Source: Candidatus Thorarchaeota archaeon SMTZ1-83
Lineage (GTDB): Archaea > Asgardarchaeota > Thorarchaeia > Thorarchaeales > Thorarchaeaceae
Length of the DNA stretch: 17,978 bases
NCBI GenBank assembly: GCA_001563325.1
Contig: LRSK01000028.1
Location: forward strand, 1-17,978
Direction of reading: 5' to 3'
Part shown: piece after piece, positions 1 to 6,879 of the stretch
How positions within the stretch are numbered: position 1 is the first letter of the stretch
Layout: each line of letters begins with the position of its first letter
Position numbers and translations under genes: made by a program
The notes under the pieces: generated by a model
The model's database searches: none
What the model was told of the DNA's origin: nothing
Seen by the model: the letters and a program-made list of their open reading frames with translations, nothing else

Positions 1-518
1 TCCAACAAGTCTACGAGTGCATTTGCCCCTGTTCTGGCATTGTGATCTGCCGACGGCCTATCAGAGTGCATCATGACCCGCGTGATCAGCTGTTCCTTGG
101 TGACTTCGGAGTCCTTGGGAATGAAATCTAGGACTGATCTCAATTCTCTACAATCAAGAAGCAATTCTCTTATGGCATCCCTGAATTCCTCGTCCTGTGA
201 ATGGTCTACTAATCTCGCGACCCGCCGACCAATAGCAGAAAGACGATACTTCTGTCCCTCCCTCTCAAGGACTCCTATCTGACAGAGAAAGGGGCTCTGC
301 CTGGTGACGGTCTTTCTCTTGTATGAAGCTCTCTCGGCCACTTCCTGTGCGGAAAGGGGTTCTTCGGCGCGAGCTCGATTCCAGGCACTAATTACCTCAA
401 GAAGACCACTCAACGATATCGCATACGGGACCGCCATGCATGCATCTTCCACACTCTCAGTCAATGAGGATGTCCTCCGGTATTCACAGACTATTAGTGA
501 TTTGTCTAAATGAAGCAT
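1..518 (-). CDS. Winged-helix DNA-binding protein, 3' part beyond the left edge
   Basis: The minus strand is open from an ATG at 518 to the window edge (172 codons, no stop), so the C-terminus lies outside. Residues about 44-104 look like a winged helix: a helix with the segment SAQEVAERASYKRKTVTRQ, then a wing-like stretch (GVLEREGQKYRLSAIGRRVA). Residues about 113-172 (EEFRDAIRELLLDCRELRSV onward, then KEQLITRVM) look like a second helical or winged-helix unit. An internal ATG at 437, reading MAVPYAISLSGLLEVI, is an alternative start and would begin nearer the first domain; neither start has a clear ribosome binding site. Two such domains suggest a transcription regulator or a defence-type DNA-binding protein, but I cannot name a family. 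It is divergent from the tnpB-like gene at 660. I am confident that it codes, not of its role. Confidence 0.7.
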   Translation of the reverse strand, partial: MLHLDKSLIVCEYRRTSSLTESVEDACMAVPYAISLSGLLEVISAWNRARAEEPLSAQEVAERASYKRKTVTRQSPFLCQIGVLEREGQKYRLSAIGRRVARLVDHSQDEEFRDAIRELLLDCRELRSVLDFIPKDSEVTKEQLITRVMMHSDRPSADHNARTGANALVDLL

Positions 519-659
519 TGTAGGATGTTCATTGGACTCGTCTGACTCTCAGCGGAGGGATAAGAGTGGAGATTATCATTCAATCTCTGGAACATGGACA
601 TGAGTGAAATCAATCTGACCAACGACACGTCGGAGGTTTGTTGGCTAGGGTGAACGTGA

Positions 660-2456
660 GTGAGTTACTCCAGAAAGGTAGTCATCAGTGTGAAGGTCCC
701 GATTCTCTGGGAGTCCATGTCTGATAGAGATAGAACTAGGCTCAATCGGATAACTGGTCGTGATACACGGGTGATTCGTGCCTTTCTTGGAGTCATCGCA
801 CGTCATGAGAAACAACTTCTTGTCGGAAAACGAAGGAGAAGAATCAATGGTGGCAAGTTGGAGAAGCTGACTCTGACTGCTGAGAGGTCCAAGGACAGCA
901 GCAAGAATAGACTATCTGTTCCTCACGACTTCAAGAGGAGATTCCCGAACACCTCTGTGAACGAACTTCAGGAATGCAGACAGGTGGCTGTCGCCATGTG
1001 GAACAGCTATCTAGCTCTTGAAGGACAGCAACCGCTGCCAGCTAGAGGCTATCGCTCAAGAAAGCTCCCCCGCTATGTCTTTGGCCGTAGATTCAAGATT
1101 CATTACACTCCTGAACAGCCCATCAAGCACTGGCTAGACCTCATGGACTCGCTCGATTCAGCTAGGACTGACTACTGGTTTCATGGTAGACTCTTGATTC
1201 CCCTCAGCCCCTCATCATATCATCTCAACAGGATGAAGGAGGGAAGAGTCACAGCTCTCAGGCTATTCAAGGATGCAAGAAAGAGGTGGTGGGCCGTCTT
1301 CTCTGTCAGAAATACAGTCCCCGCAATTGATGGAGACGGAAGACCTCCTGCTGTTATGGGAATTGACCTCGGGATAGACAAGGCTGTCTGTTCGGTTGTA
1401 CTGACCAAGCAACGAGTACGATATGTCAGATACTTCACCCAACCTGAGAAGGTCAAACGAATCAAGAAGTATGATGAGATGGTGGACTCCCTCCAACGGG
1501 AGATGAACAACAAGCTCAACAACGGCAAACCAGCAGATGATGTCATCCTACGGCTTCGCGAACTTAGCGGTCGAAGGGTGAAAATTAGCAAGGACCATGA
1601 CGGCGTACTTGTGAAACAGCTCAGTGACCACATCCTGGAGCTGTCGAAGAAGTACGACCTCTATGTTGCCATTGGCAAACTAACTGGGATCCGTGACCGG
1701 GCAGGCAAGAAGAGTGGAAAACGCAAGAGATTCCGTAAGATGATGGCTCGTTGGTCATTCGCCAGAGTGAGCAATGCACTCAAGCACTCGTTGGCTCAGC
1801 ATGGCTGGAAGGTTTCGGGGAGGGACTCGCGGATCATTCCTGTCCGTGAGTTCTGGACCTCTATGATTTGTCACAAGTGTGGCCATCGCGGAATCAGACC
1901 CAAGCAGTCCCTCTTCATTTGTCACACCTGTGGTTATCGTGCCAATGCCGACAAGAACGGCGCTATCAACATTGCTCGGTGCCTCATCATGCTCATTCCT
2001 CGCCTACGGGATGAGAACCAAGGACTAGGGAGGTGGCTTCTTCCTCGTGAGAGGGAGCGGTCAACCCTGAAGGCCCGGAGGAGCTCGTGCTCTAAGGGGA
2101 AGTCCTCACGGTCCCAGAGGTTGTCAGACTCGAAAGGACCGTCCGTGGCTGAGTGTCGCACGCAGACTTCTCTTGAGGAGTTCGCAGACACTTCCGATCC
2201 CGCCATGGTAAGAATCGCGGAAGAACCGTCTGCCGCCATCGACGCCCGAAAGGCGACTGACAGTCTTGGCAAAATGGTGCAGCGGACAGAAGCTCAGTCT
2301 GGACTGAGGAACAATGTTCCAATGATGTCCAGCAAAGCCCGTGTCGCGAAGCCGGGGTGGTGTCCGGCGAGAGCTGGCGACAGCAGTCACGGGAAGGGTG
2401 GAACGCGGGAGTTGAGGGTCACCGAAGGGGTTCATTCAACCTTGGAAGCGACCTGA
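660..2456 (+). CDS. tnpB: TnpB-family (IS605 OrfB) RNA-guided nuclease with rearranged RuvC glutamate
   Basis: A 598-residue protein starting at GTG 660, with AGGGTGA six bases upstream. TnpB proteins are RuvC nucleases of IS200/IS605-type elements that cut DNA guided by an RNA from their own 3' end. The RuvC-I aspartate is D236 (MGIDLGIDKAV), the zinc finger is C404-x2-C407-x13-C421-x2-C424, and the RuvC-III aspartate is D431 (ANADKNGAINIA). At the usual RuvC-II glutamate the protein reads VAIGKLTGIRD, so residue 339 is glycine. A glutamate, E397, stands just before the zinc finger in VREFWTSMICHKCG, the position used by Fanzor-type nucleases. After about residue 445 comes a roughly 150-residue polar, basic tail with no visible domain, probably because this DNA also encodes the guide-RNA scaffold. 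No TnpA transposase is nearby, so the element is not self-mobile. Family assignment is firm; activity is inferred. Confidence 0.93.
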   Translation: MSYSRKVVISVKVPILWESMSDRDRTRLNRITGRDTRVIRAFLGVIARHEKQLLVGKRRRRINGGKLEKLTLTAERSKDSSKNRLSVPHDFKRRFPNTSVNELQECRQVAVAMWNSYLALEGQQPLPARGYRSRKLPRYVFGRRFKIHYTPEQPIKHWLDLMDSLDSARTDYWFHGRLLIPLSPSSYHLNRMKEGRVTALRLFKDARKRWWAVFSVRNTVPAIDGDGRPPAVMGIDLGIDKAVCSVVLTKQRVRYVRYFTQPEKVKRIKKYDEMVDSLQREMNNKLNNGKPADDVILRLRELSGRRVKISKDHDGVLVKQLSDHILELSKKYDLYVAIGKLTGIRDRAGKKSGKRKRFRKMMARWSFARVSNALKHSLAQHGWKVSGRDSRIIPVREFWTSMICHKCGHRGIRPKQSLFICHTCGYRANADKNGAINIARCLIMLIPRLRDENQGLGRWLLPRERERSTLKARRSSCSKGKSSRSQRLSDSKGPSVAECRTQTSLEEFADTSDPAMVRIAEEPSAAIDARKATDSLGKMVQRTEAQSGLRNNVPMMSSKARVAKPGWCPARAGDSSHGKGGTRELRVTEGVHSTLEAT

Positions 2457-2465
2457 GATAGGTCG
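2343..2465 (+). ncRNA. Candidate omega RNA (reRNA) scaffold at the tnpB 3' end
   Basis: The final part of tnpB and the bases past its stop hold nested complementarity. GTCGC at 2343-2347 pairs with GCGAC at 2377-2381, and inside it GCCGG at 2351-2355 pairs with CCGGC at 2364-2368. A terminal hairpin CGACCT (2449-2454), loop GAGAT, AGGTCG (2460-2465) spans the stop codon. In known TnpB systems the guide RNA overlaps the 3' end of the gene, ends in a hairpin at the right end of the element, and continues into flanking DNA that acts as guide. The layout here fits, which would place the guide from about 2466 on. The 5' limit of the RNA cannot be seen; it probably starts earlier than 2343. The pairing is observed; the function is inferred. 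Confidence 0.45.
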
Positions 2466-2510
2466 GTGCATGCATCCAAATACATCAGAAAGCGCAGATA
2501 CAAGTGAAAG

Positions 2511-2518
2511 ATTATATG
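2511..2518 (+). promoter_or_regulatory. TATA box for the mvhD-like gene
   Basis: ATTATATG lies about 50 bp before the ATG at 2566, which would put transcription start near 2540. This argues against the in-frame ATG at 2470 as the true start. The same TTATATGC core recurs upstream of the gene at 16635. The box lies 46 bp past the tnpB terminal hairpin. Confidence 0.5.
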
Positions 2519-2565
2519 CTGCGCTGAATCCAGCCGTTCAGGTCTTCAAACAAGGCGGATGTGTG

Positions 2566-2976
2566 ATGCCTCCTAAGGACATGAACATCATCGTGTTCGG
2601 CTGCATGCAGTGCATGTATGCTGCTGCTGATCTTGCAGGAACGATGAAGCTGCAGTACGATATCACATCGCGGATAATCAGAATGCCGTGCACTGCGCGA
2701 CTGGACATCAATTTCATTCTAAAGGCGCTTCAGGAGGGGGCTGATGGCGTGCTGGTTGTCGGTTGTCACCCAGGGGACTGCGCTTATAGGACAGGGAACC
2801 TAGGGGCGGAGAGAAGAGTTCGTTTCGCCAGGAAGTTGGTTGGTCAACTCGGCTTGAATGAAGACCGTGTGAAGATGGTGTTTGTCTCTGCAGCTGAGGG
2901 TGACAAGTTTGTAGCCGACGTAAACAAGTTCGCTGAGGAGATCAGGAAGATAGGACCAAACCCAATCCGACTGTGA
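2566..2976 (+). CDS. MvhD/HdrD-type hydrogenase delta subunit, solo [2Fe-2S] protein
   Basis: A 136-residue protein of the methyl-viologen-reducing hydrogenase delta subunit family. In methanogens MvhD passes electrons between a [NiFe] hydrogenase or formate dehydrogenase and heterodisulfide reductase. The family cysteines are present: C13 and C16 (FGCMQC), C42 (MPCTAR) and C67/C72 (GCHPGDC), followed by the usual RTGN and VSAAEG segments. I chose ATG 2566 because AGGCGG lies seven bases upstream and a TATA box lies at 2511; the longer frame from ATG 2470 would add 32 residues without family similarity. No hydrogenase or HdrA gene is beside it, so its partner must be encoded elsewhere. The next gene begins 74 bp downstream. 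The family call is secure; the partner is unknown. Confidence 0.9.
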   Translation: MPPKDMNIIVFGCMQCMYAAADLAGTMKLQYDITSRIIRMPCTARLDINFILKALQEGADGVLVVGCHPGDCAYRTGNLGAERRVRFARKLVGQLGLNEDRVKMVFVSAAEGDKFVADVNKFAEEIRKIGPNPIRL

Positions 2977-3050
2977 TACTTGAATCGGCAAGCCTTTTTG
3001 AGTCCATAGTATCCCGTTGTCTCCTACGAGTACTTTGGAGGTCTTGCGGT

Positions 3051-3512
3051 TTGGACAACACCGACCTTCAGCAATACATAGGGCGTGCAGGAGTATCAGC
3101 CGGGATTCTGAACATGAAGGGGCGAGTGCATTCGGTGGCTGCAGCGTCGAGAGAGCTGGGACTGCCACCAGACCACTTCATCAAGACCCTAGTCTTCATA
3201 GGGCAAAGGGAGGCGCTGATACTAGCAATCGTCAAGGGAACGGATCGGGTCAGCTCGAAGAGAATCTCTAGTGCACTAGACATTGCTCCTCCTAGGCTGG
3301 CAACACCAGGCGAGGCAATAGAACTCACGGGTTATGAGGTCGGCGGGACGCCACCAGTATCCATTCCGAACGCGAAGGTCTTGATTGACCCGAACGTAAT
3401 GGCCATGGACGAGGTTGTGGGTGGTGGGGGGACTGACCATCACTTACTCAGAATCTCGCCATCCGAGATATTGAGAGTCACAAAAGGTCAAGTCGTGAGA
3501 GTAAGGAAGTAG
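3051..3512 (+). CDS. YbaK/ProX-type aminoacyl-tRNA deacylase
   Basis: A 153-residue protein of the YbaK/EbsC family, which hydrolyses mischarged tRNAs in trans (for example Cys-tRNA-Pro or Ala-tRNA-Pro). Family features are visible in order: SVAAASRELGLPPDHFIKTLVF with the conserved lysine K45, the LATPGEAIELTGYEVGGTPP loop, and the glycine-rich VVGGGGTDHHLLRIS near the end. I chose TTG 3051 because GGAGGT at 3037-3042 stands eight bases before it and the length then matches the family. A longer frame from GTG 2973 overlaps the mvhD stop but adds 26 atypical residues. It probably shares the mvhD transcript. The exact tRNA substrate cannot be read from the sequence. Confidence 0.88.
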   Translation: MDNTDLQQYIGRAGVSAGILNMKGRVHSVAAASRELGLPPDHFIKTLVFIGQREALILAIVKGTDRVSSKRISSALDIAPPRLATPGEAIELTGYEVGGTPPVSIPNAKVLIDPNVMAMDEVVGGGGTDHHLLRISPSEILRVTKGQVVRVRK

Positions 3513-3647
3513 AGGTCGTCCACTTACTAGTAGAGTCAAGCCCAGTCAATCTCCCATCTCTCTTCCATTTGTCGAGTAATCTTGTTTCCAAGGTTTGCGC
3601 AGTTCCAAGAAGTAAAAGGTACAGTGAAACAGGTCGTGTGAATCGGC

Positions 3648-4253
3648 ATGACTACTCGCAGGCATACGAATTTGACGCATATAGTACATGCCATAATCCT
3701 GTTCGGTGTTCTTCAGTTCTTCTTCCTGACATTCTTAGCTGCTATATTCTACCCGGGAGGATACGACTACTTTGGCTACTACTGAAATGGCGAGGCGAAC
3801 ACAGCCTCTGGCCCACTCTTCCTTCTGGCCCTAACGACAGTTTCAATCACGTGCGTGCCCTTCTGGGTCGCATTACCTAGGTCCTTCGACCAATCAAGAG
3901 GTGAGAGAATTCCAAGTGTGATAGGATCAGCAATGGGTCTGGCATGCTCTCCTCTGCTAATTGGAGTTGCTCTGTTTCCCTTGGACACCCAGCTTGAAAC
4001 TCATTTTGTGTTGGTATTGACCCATTTCTCTCTCTTCTCGATTTCAATTCTCTCCTACTCGATAGCCCTCATACTTGGACGCAGACATCACTACTCATTC
4101 TCACTTCTTGGTCTGATTGCACTCTCCATTGGTATTCTTCTGATGGTGAATCCCACAGCCACATACTCAGCTCTTCTGCAGAAGGCAGTAGTGTATGTCT
4201 ACTTCGCATGGATAGGCGCGCTCACTTACTTAATCAGAACGCCCGCTACATGA
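3648..4253 (+). pseudogene. Six-segment membrane protein (DUF998-like) with one in-frame TGA
   Basis: One frame of 202 codons runs from ATG 3648 to TGA 4253 and is broken only by TGA at 3783-3785 (codon 46). Before it the frame encodes a hydrophobic helix (HIVHAIILFGVLQFFFLTFL) and FYPGGYDYFGYY. After it the frame encodes NGEANTASGPLF and five more hydrophobic segments, near LALTTVSITCVPFWVAL, VIGSAMGLACSPLLIGVALF, LTHFSLFSISILSYSIALIL, LLGLIALSIGILLMV and VVYVYFAWIGALTYLI. Six membrane spans with a PGGY loop after the first recall DUF998-type proteins; function is unknown. The downstream part keeps good membrane-protein composition, so the break looks recent, or the TGA is read through or is a sequencing error. 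No clear ribosome binding site is seen. A caller would otherwise report only 3855-4253. Confidence 0.65.
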
Positions 4254-4396
4254 GGGGCGGAGAAGAACTAGGAACATTCTTCGTATAGGGCTCCACTCCA
4301 GCGGCCACGAAGTTAGCCTAGATGCTGCAAAGAATTAACGTTGAGCCCACCACGGTCTCTCAATCTTCGAATCATTGATACTCTAGCACAACACTA

Positions 4397-4410
4397 TTAA
4401 CTATTGTTAA
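4397..4410. promoter_or_regulatory. Palindrome overlapping the FTR1 promoter
   Basis: TTAAC-TATT-GTTAA is a perfect inverted repeat with five-base arms and a four-base spacer. It lies 13-26 bp before the FTR1 start codon, in an AT-rich stretch (4393-4411) that would also serve as the TATA region of a leaderless mRNA. A repressor bound here would block transcription; iron control would make sense for this gene but is inference. The TTAAC half also occurs in TTAACGTT near 4335. Confidence 0.4.
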
Positions 4411-4423
4411 CACAGCTTCTTGT

Positions 4424-5305
4424 ATGATAGTAGCTCCCATGATAATCTCGTTGAGAGAGGGAATTGAGGCCGCTCTCGTTATAGCTGTGATGCTGTCCTA
4501 TCTAAGGAGATCTGGGCAACATGACTTGAAGCGATTCGTAGTGTGGGGCGCAATCATAGCCGTAATTGCGAGTGTGGGAGTAGCACTAGCCATGAATCTG
4601 ATCTGGGGGATTGTCGAGGGCCCCATTCTAGCCACTTTTGAGGGAGTTGTCGTGTTGCTTGCAGCGCTACTCCTTACAACAATGATTCTCTGGATGTGGA
4701 ATGCCGGGGCGAGCATAACTTCCGAAATCGAGGAATCTGTTGAGAGAAAGAGTCTGAGTCAGAGCGGGGCTGGCATCGCTCTACTTAGCTTCTCACTGGT
4801 AATGAGGGAGGGTGTTGAACTAGTTCTTTTCACTGCAGCGCTGGTCATCCAAGAAGGACTAGGAACCTATATTGGAATGACTCTCGGACTACTTATCGCA
4901 ATTGGACTGGGAGCTGCAATCTATCAAGGCTCGCTGAGAATCAGTCTGGGGTCCTTGTTCAGATGGACTTCAGTGTTTCTCATTCTGGTAGCTGCTGGAA
5001 TGGTGGCCTATGGTGTTCACGAACTACAGGAGGCGGGATTACTCCTGATTGGCCCCCTAGAGATGTGGAACATCAATCCGCCGCCGCTTCCAGATGGGAC
5101 ATTTCCCCTTCTACATGAGAACGGTCTGATTGGCGGCCTAGCCAAGGCAATATTCGGATACAATGGCAATCCATCATTCCTCGAGGTAACCGGATACGGG
5201 CTCTACCTGCTTGGTGTGCTGGTCTACTATCTGAGGAAGAATCGTGTCAGACCTGTAGGCAACTTGTCAGAGGCAGAGGAAGTAGCGAAATCTGTTTCTG
5301 CCTGA
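4424..5305 (+). CDS. FTR1-family high-affinity iron permease
   Basis: A 293-residue integral membrane protein of the FTR1/EfeU family, which moves ferric iron across the membrane, usually with an oxidase or a periplasmic iron-binding partner. Both diagnostic REGxE motifs are present: R11-E15 (REGIEAALVI) in the first membrane helix and R128-E132 (MREGVELVLF) in the fourth, plus TFEGVVVLLAA near residue 71 and YGVHELQEAG near 196. About seven hydrophobic segments can be counted. An ATG at 4439 is an alternative start five codons in. The message looks leaderless. No ferroxidase gene is adjacent. The call is secure; the direction and metal selectivity follow the family. Confidence 0.95.
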   Translation: MIVAPMIISLREGIEAALVIAVMLSYLRRSGQHDLKRFVVWGAIIAVIASVGVALAMNLIWGIVEGPILATFEGVVVLLAALLLTTMILWMWNAGASITSEIEESVERKSLSQSGAGIALLSFSLVMREGVELVLFTAALVIQEGLGTYIGMTLGLLIAIGLGAAIYQGSLRISLGSLFRWTSVFLILVAAGMVAYGVHELQEAGLLLIGPLEMWNINPPPLPDGTFPLLHENGLIGGLAKAIFGYNGNPSFLEVTGYGLYLLGVLVYYLRKNRVRPVGNLSEAEEVAKSVSA

Positions 5306-5376
5306 TCTATGCCAGAGTGGTTTCCAGACTACGACAGAACGATTCTCGATTACATCAATGTGCCCGGAACCAAACC

Positions 5377-5384
5377 ACTATAAC
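5377..5384 (+). promoter_or_regulatory. TATA-like box for the HD-domain gene
   Basis: ACTATAAC is centred about 25 bp before the ATG at 5405, the spacing of an archaeal TATA box from the transcription start. It predicts a leaderless mRNA beginning at or next to that ATG. Confidence 0.4.
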
Positions 5385-5404
5385 CTGATGCACTGGCAAG
5401 CTAC

Positions 5405-6283
5405 ATGAGAGGGGAAGACAGAAACATGAATACATACACTAAGAAACAGAGGGTGTCAGACAAGATGGCAAAGACACAGAAACAGAGATACACCCTGAAA
5501 GACAGAGTGCGTAATACACTCAAGAATAATGAGCTGTGCAGGAAGGCGTTTGACGCGCTTGAGAAGGATGAAGAAGTGCAAGTCCTCCTTGAGGACTCTA
5601 ACCGCATGGCTATCGATAGAATGGGCTATTCAGATCACGGCCACACGCACTCACTCATAGTCTCAATGAATGGAATCTTGCTCCTTCGAGAACTGAGCAA
5701 GGGCCTTCAACCGTCCATAGTCAAAGAAGGAACAGGGACGCTAGAGGATGCCGAAGTGGTGGTCTTACTGGGTTGCTATCTTCACGATGTTGGAATGGTT
5801 GTCGCCCGGATCAATCATGACATCTTCACAGTTGCATTGGCAATCCAGATTGTGGACCGAGTTCTCTCCAAGGTCTACCCTGATGACAGACGCAAGCAGG
5901 TGCATGTGAGGGGCCACGTTCTCCATGCAATATACTCACATGATATTGCCGCACCTCCGCTCACCGTTGAGGCCGGCATCGTCGGTATTGCAGACGCCCT
6001 TGATATGACAAAGGGTCGTGCCCGCATTCCATTTGAGGCAGGGAGCGTCAACATCCATTCCGCGTCAGCGATGGCAATTAACAGAGTGAAGATCAAGAAG
6101 GGCGAGTCGAAGACAGTTCGGATAGAGGTCATCATGAGCAACACATCGGGAATATTCCAGATCCAAGAGCTTCTTGAGAAGAAGATTAGGAGTTCCCCGG
6201 AGCTTCTCAGTCATATAGAGCTGTATGCTATAATGCATGGTGAAGAAGAGAAGATTCTTGGCGAAGAGCTCAGGGTACTCTAA
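5405..6283 (+). CDS. HD-superfamily metal-dependent phosphohydrolase
   Basis: A 292-residue soluble protein with the HD signature spread as in archaeal HD phosphohydrolases: DHGHTHS at residues 77-83, LHDVGM with the H127-D128 pair, a further histidine region HVLHAIYSHD at 171-180, and IADALDMTKGRAR at 195-207 supplying the last aspartate. Such enzymes cleave phosphate esters of nucleotides or signalling molecules; the substrate is unknown. The last 80 residues look like an alpha/beta appendage (IKKGESKTVRIEVIMSN). The first 40 residues are basic and may be partly untranslated: ATG 5426 and ATG 5465 are other possible starts. I kept 5405 because a TATA box is correctly spaced for a leaderless start there. 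It lies 99 bp after FTR1 and seems to have its own promoter. Confidence 0.85.
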   Translation: MRGEDRNMNTYTKKQRVSDKMAKTQKQRYTLKDRVRNTLKNNELCRKAFDALEKDEEVQVLLEDSNRMAIDRMGYSDHGHTHSLIVSMNGILLLRELSKGLQPSIVKEGTGTLEDAEVVVLLGCYLHDVGMVVARINHDIFTVALAIQIVDRVLSKVYPDDRRKQVHVRGHVLHAIYSHDIAAPPLTVEAGIVGIADALDMTKGRARIPFEAGSVNIHSASAMAINRVKIKKGESKTVRIEVIMSNTSGIFQIQELLEKKIRSSPELLSHIELYAIMHGEEEKILGEELRVL

Positions 6284-6366
6284 GCGTCACCCCAGGCCAC
6301 GTCGAAATCCGATACTGCTTTCGGAGATTTCTAGCACTATCAGTTCCGGGTTCGTTCACAGCAGCT

Positions 6367-6375
6367 AATATATAT
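6367..6375 (+). promoter_or_regulatory. TATA box of the Lrp-JAMM operon
   Basis: AATATATAT lies in an otherwise mixed sequence, 52-60 bp before ATG 6427 and 31-39 bp before GTG 6406. It is the best-looking archaeal TATA box in the window and predicts transcription start near 6395-6400. Confidence 0.6.
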
Positions 6376-6426
6376 GCGCGAAAATGAGCAAATCAAGTCA
6401 ATCTCGTGCACAAGCGTGATGGTTAC

Positions 6427-6864
6427 ATGAGGCTAGATGACATCGATAAGAGCATCATCTCTATGCTCCAAGAAGATGGAAGACGTTCCTATAGCGAGAT
6501 TGCTGAGGAAACTCAGAGGACTGAGGTGACTATCCGTCGTAGAGTGAAGCGTCTACTGGATGAGGGATACATCAAACGATTCACAGTGATATTAGATCCG
6601 ATGAAGATGGGACTCAAGATACGCGCAATCATCCGTGTCAAGACGGTCATGAAGGAGGCCACAGTGATCTCGAATGAAGTCCAGAGTTTCGATGAGGTTG
6701 ATGAAGCCTACTTCTTGGATGGTGCCTGCGGGATAATGCTCAAGGTGACAGTTGACGACCTTGCGAAGCTGAGGGAATTCCTTGAGATGAAGCTCGGCAA
6801 GGTACCCGGTGTCGGCGAGATAGAAACCTGTATCGTACTTGAGGACATCAAGCCCCCATACTAG
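6427..6864 (+). CDS. Lrp/AsnC-family transcription regulator
   Basis: A 145-residue protein of the Lrp/AsnC (feast/famine) family: an N-terminal helix-turn-helix beginning MRLDDIDKSIISMLQEDGRR with the recognition region TEVTIRRRVKRLLDEGYIKRF, then a RAM-type effector and oligomerisation domain (IRAIIRVKTVMKEATVIS, YFLDGACGIMLKVTVDD, LGKVPGVGEIETCIVL). These proteins bind DNA as multimers and sense amino acids or other small molecules. ATG 6427 gives the typical N-terminus of the family; an in-frame GTG at 6406 would add seven residues and is close to the predicted transcription start. The JAMM gene starts 15 bp after the stop, so the two are probably co-transcribed. The ligand cannot be told. 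Confidence 0.92.
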   Translation: MRLDDIDKSIISMLQEDGRRSYSEIAEETQRTEVTIRRRVKRLLDEGYIKRFTVILDPMKMGLKIRAIIRVKTVMKEATVISNEVQSFDEVDEAYFLDGACGIMLKVTVDDLAKLREFLEMKLGKVPGVGEIETCIVLEDIKPPY

Positions 6865-6879
6865 TTCTGGTGAGATACG

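Noticed and set aside
3569..3880. A 103-codon frame overlapping the first part of the membrane gene
   Set aside because: It is out of frame with the six-segment protein, lacks a ribosome binding site, and has unlikely composition (many Cys, Ser and Arg).
3783..4400. Selenocysteine at the in-frame TGA
   Set aside because: I see no convincing SECIS-like stem with the conserved bulge after the stop at 4253, and a membrane protein of this type is not a known selenoprotein. Kept only as an option in the finding.
5309..5383. A 24-residue frame (begins MPEWFPDYDRTILDYI) just after FTR1
   Set aside because: It has no ribosome binding site, its end holds the TATA-like box of the next gene, and I recognise no family. 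It may be a gene remnant, but it cannot be supported as a coding gene.
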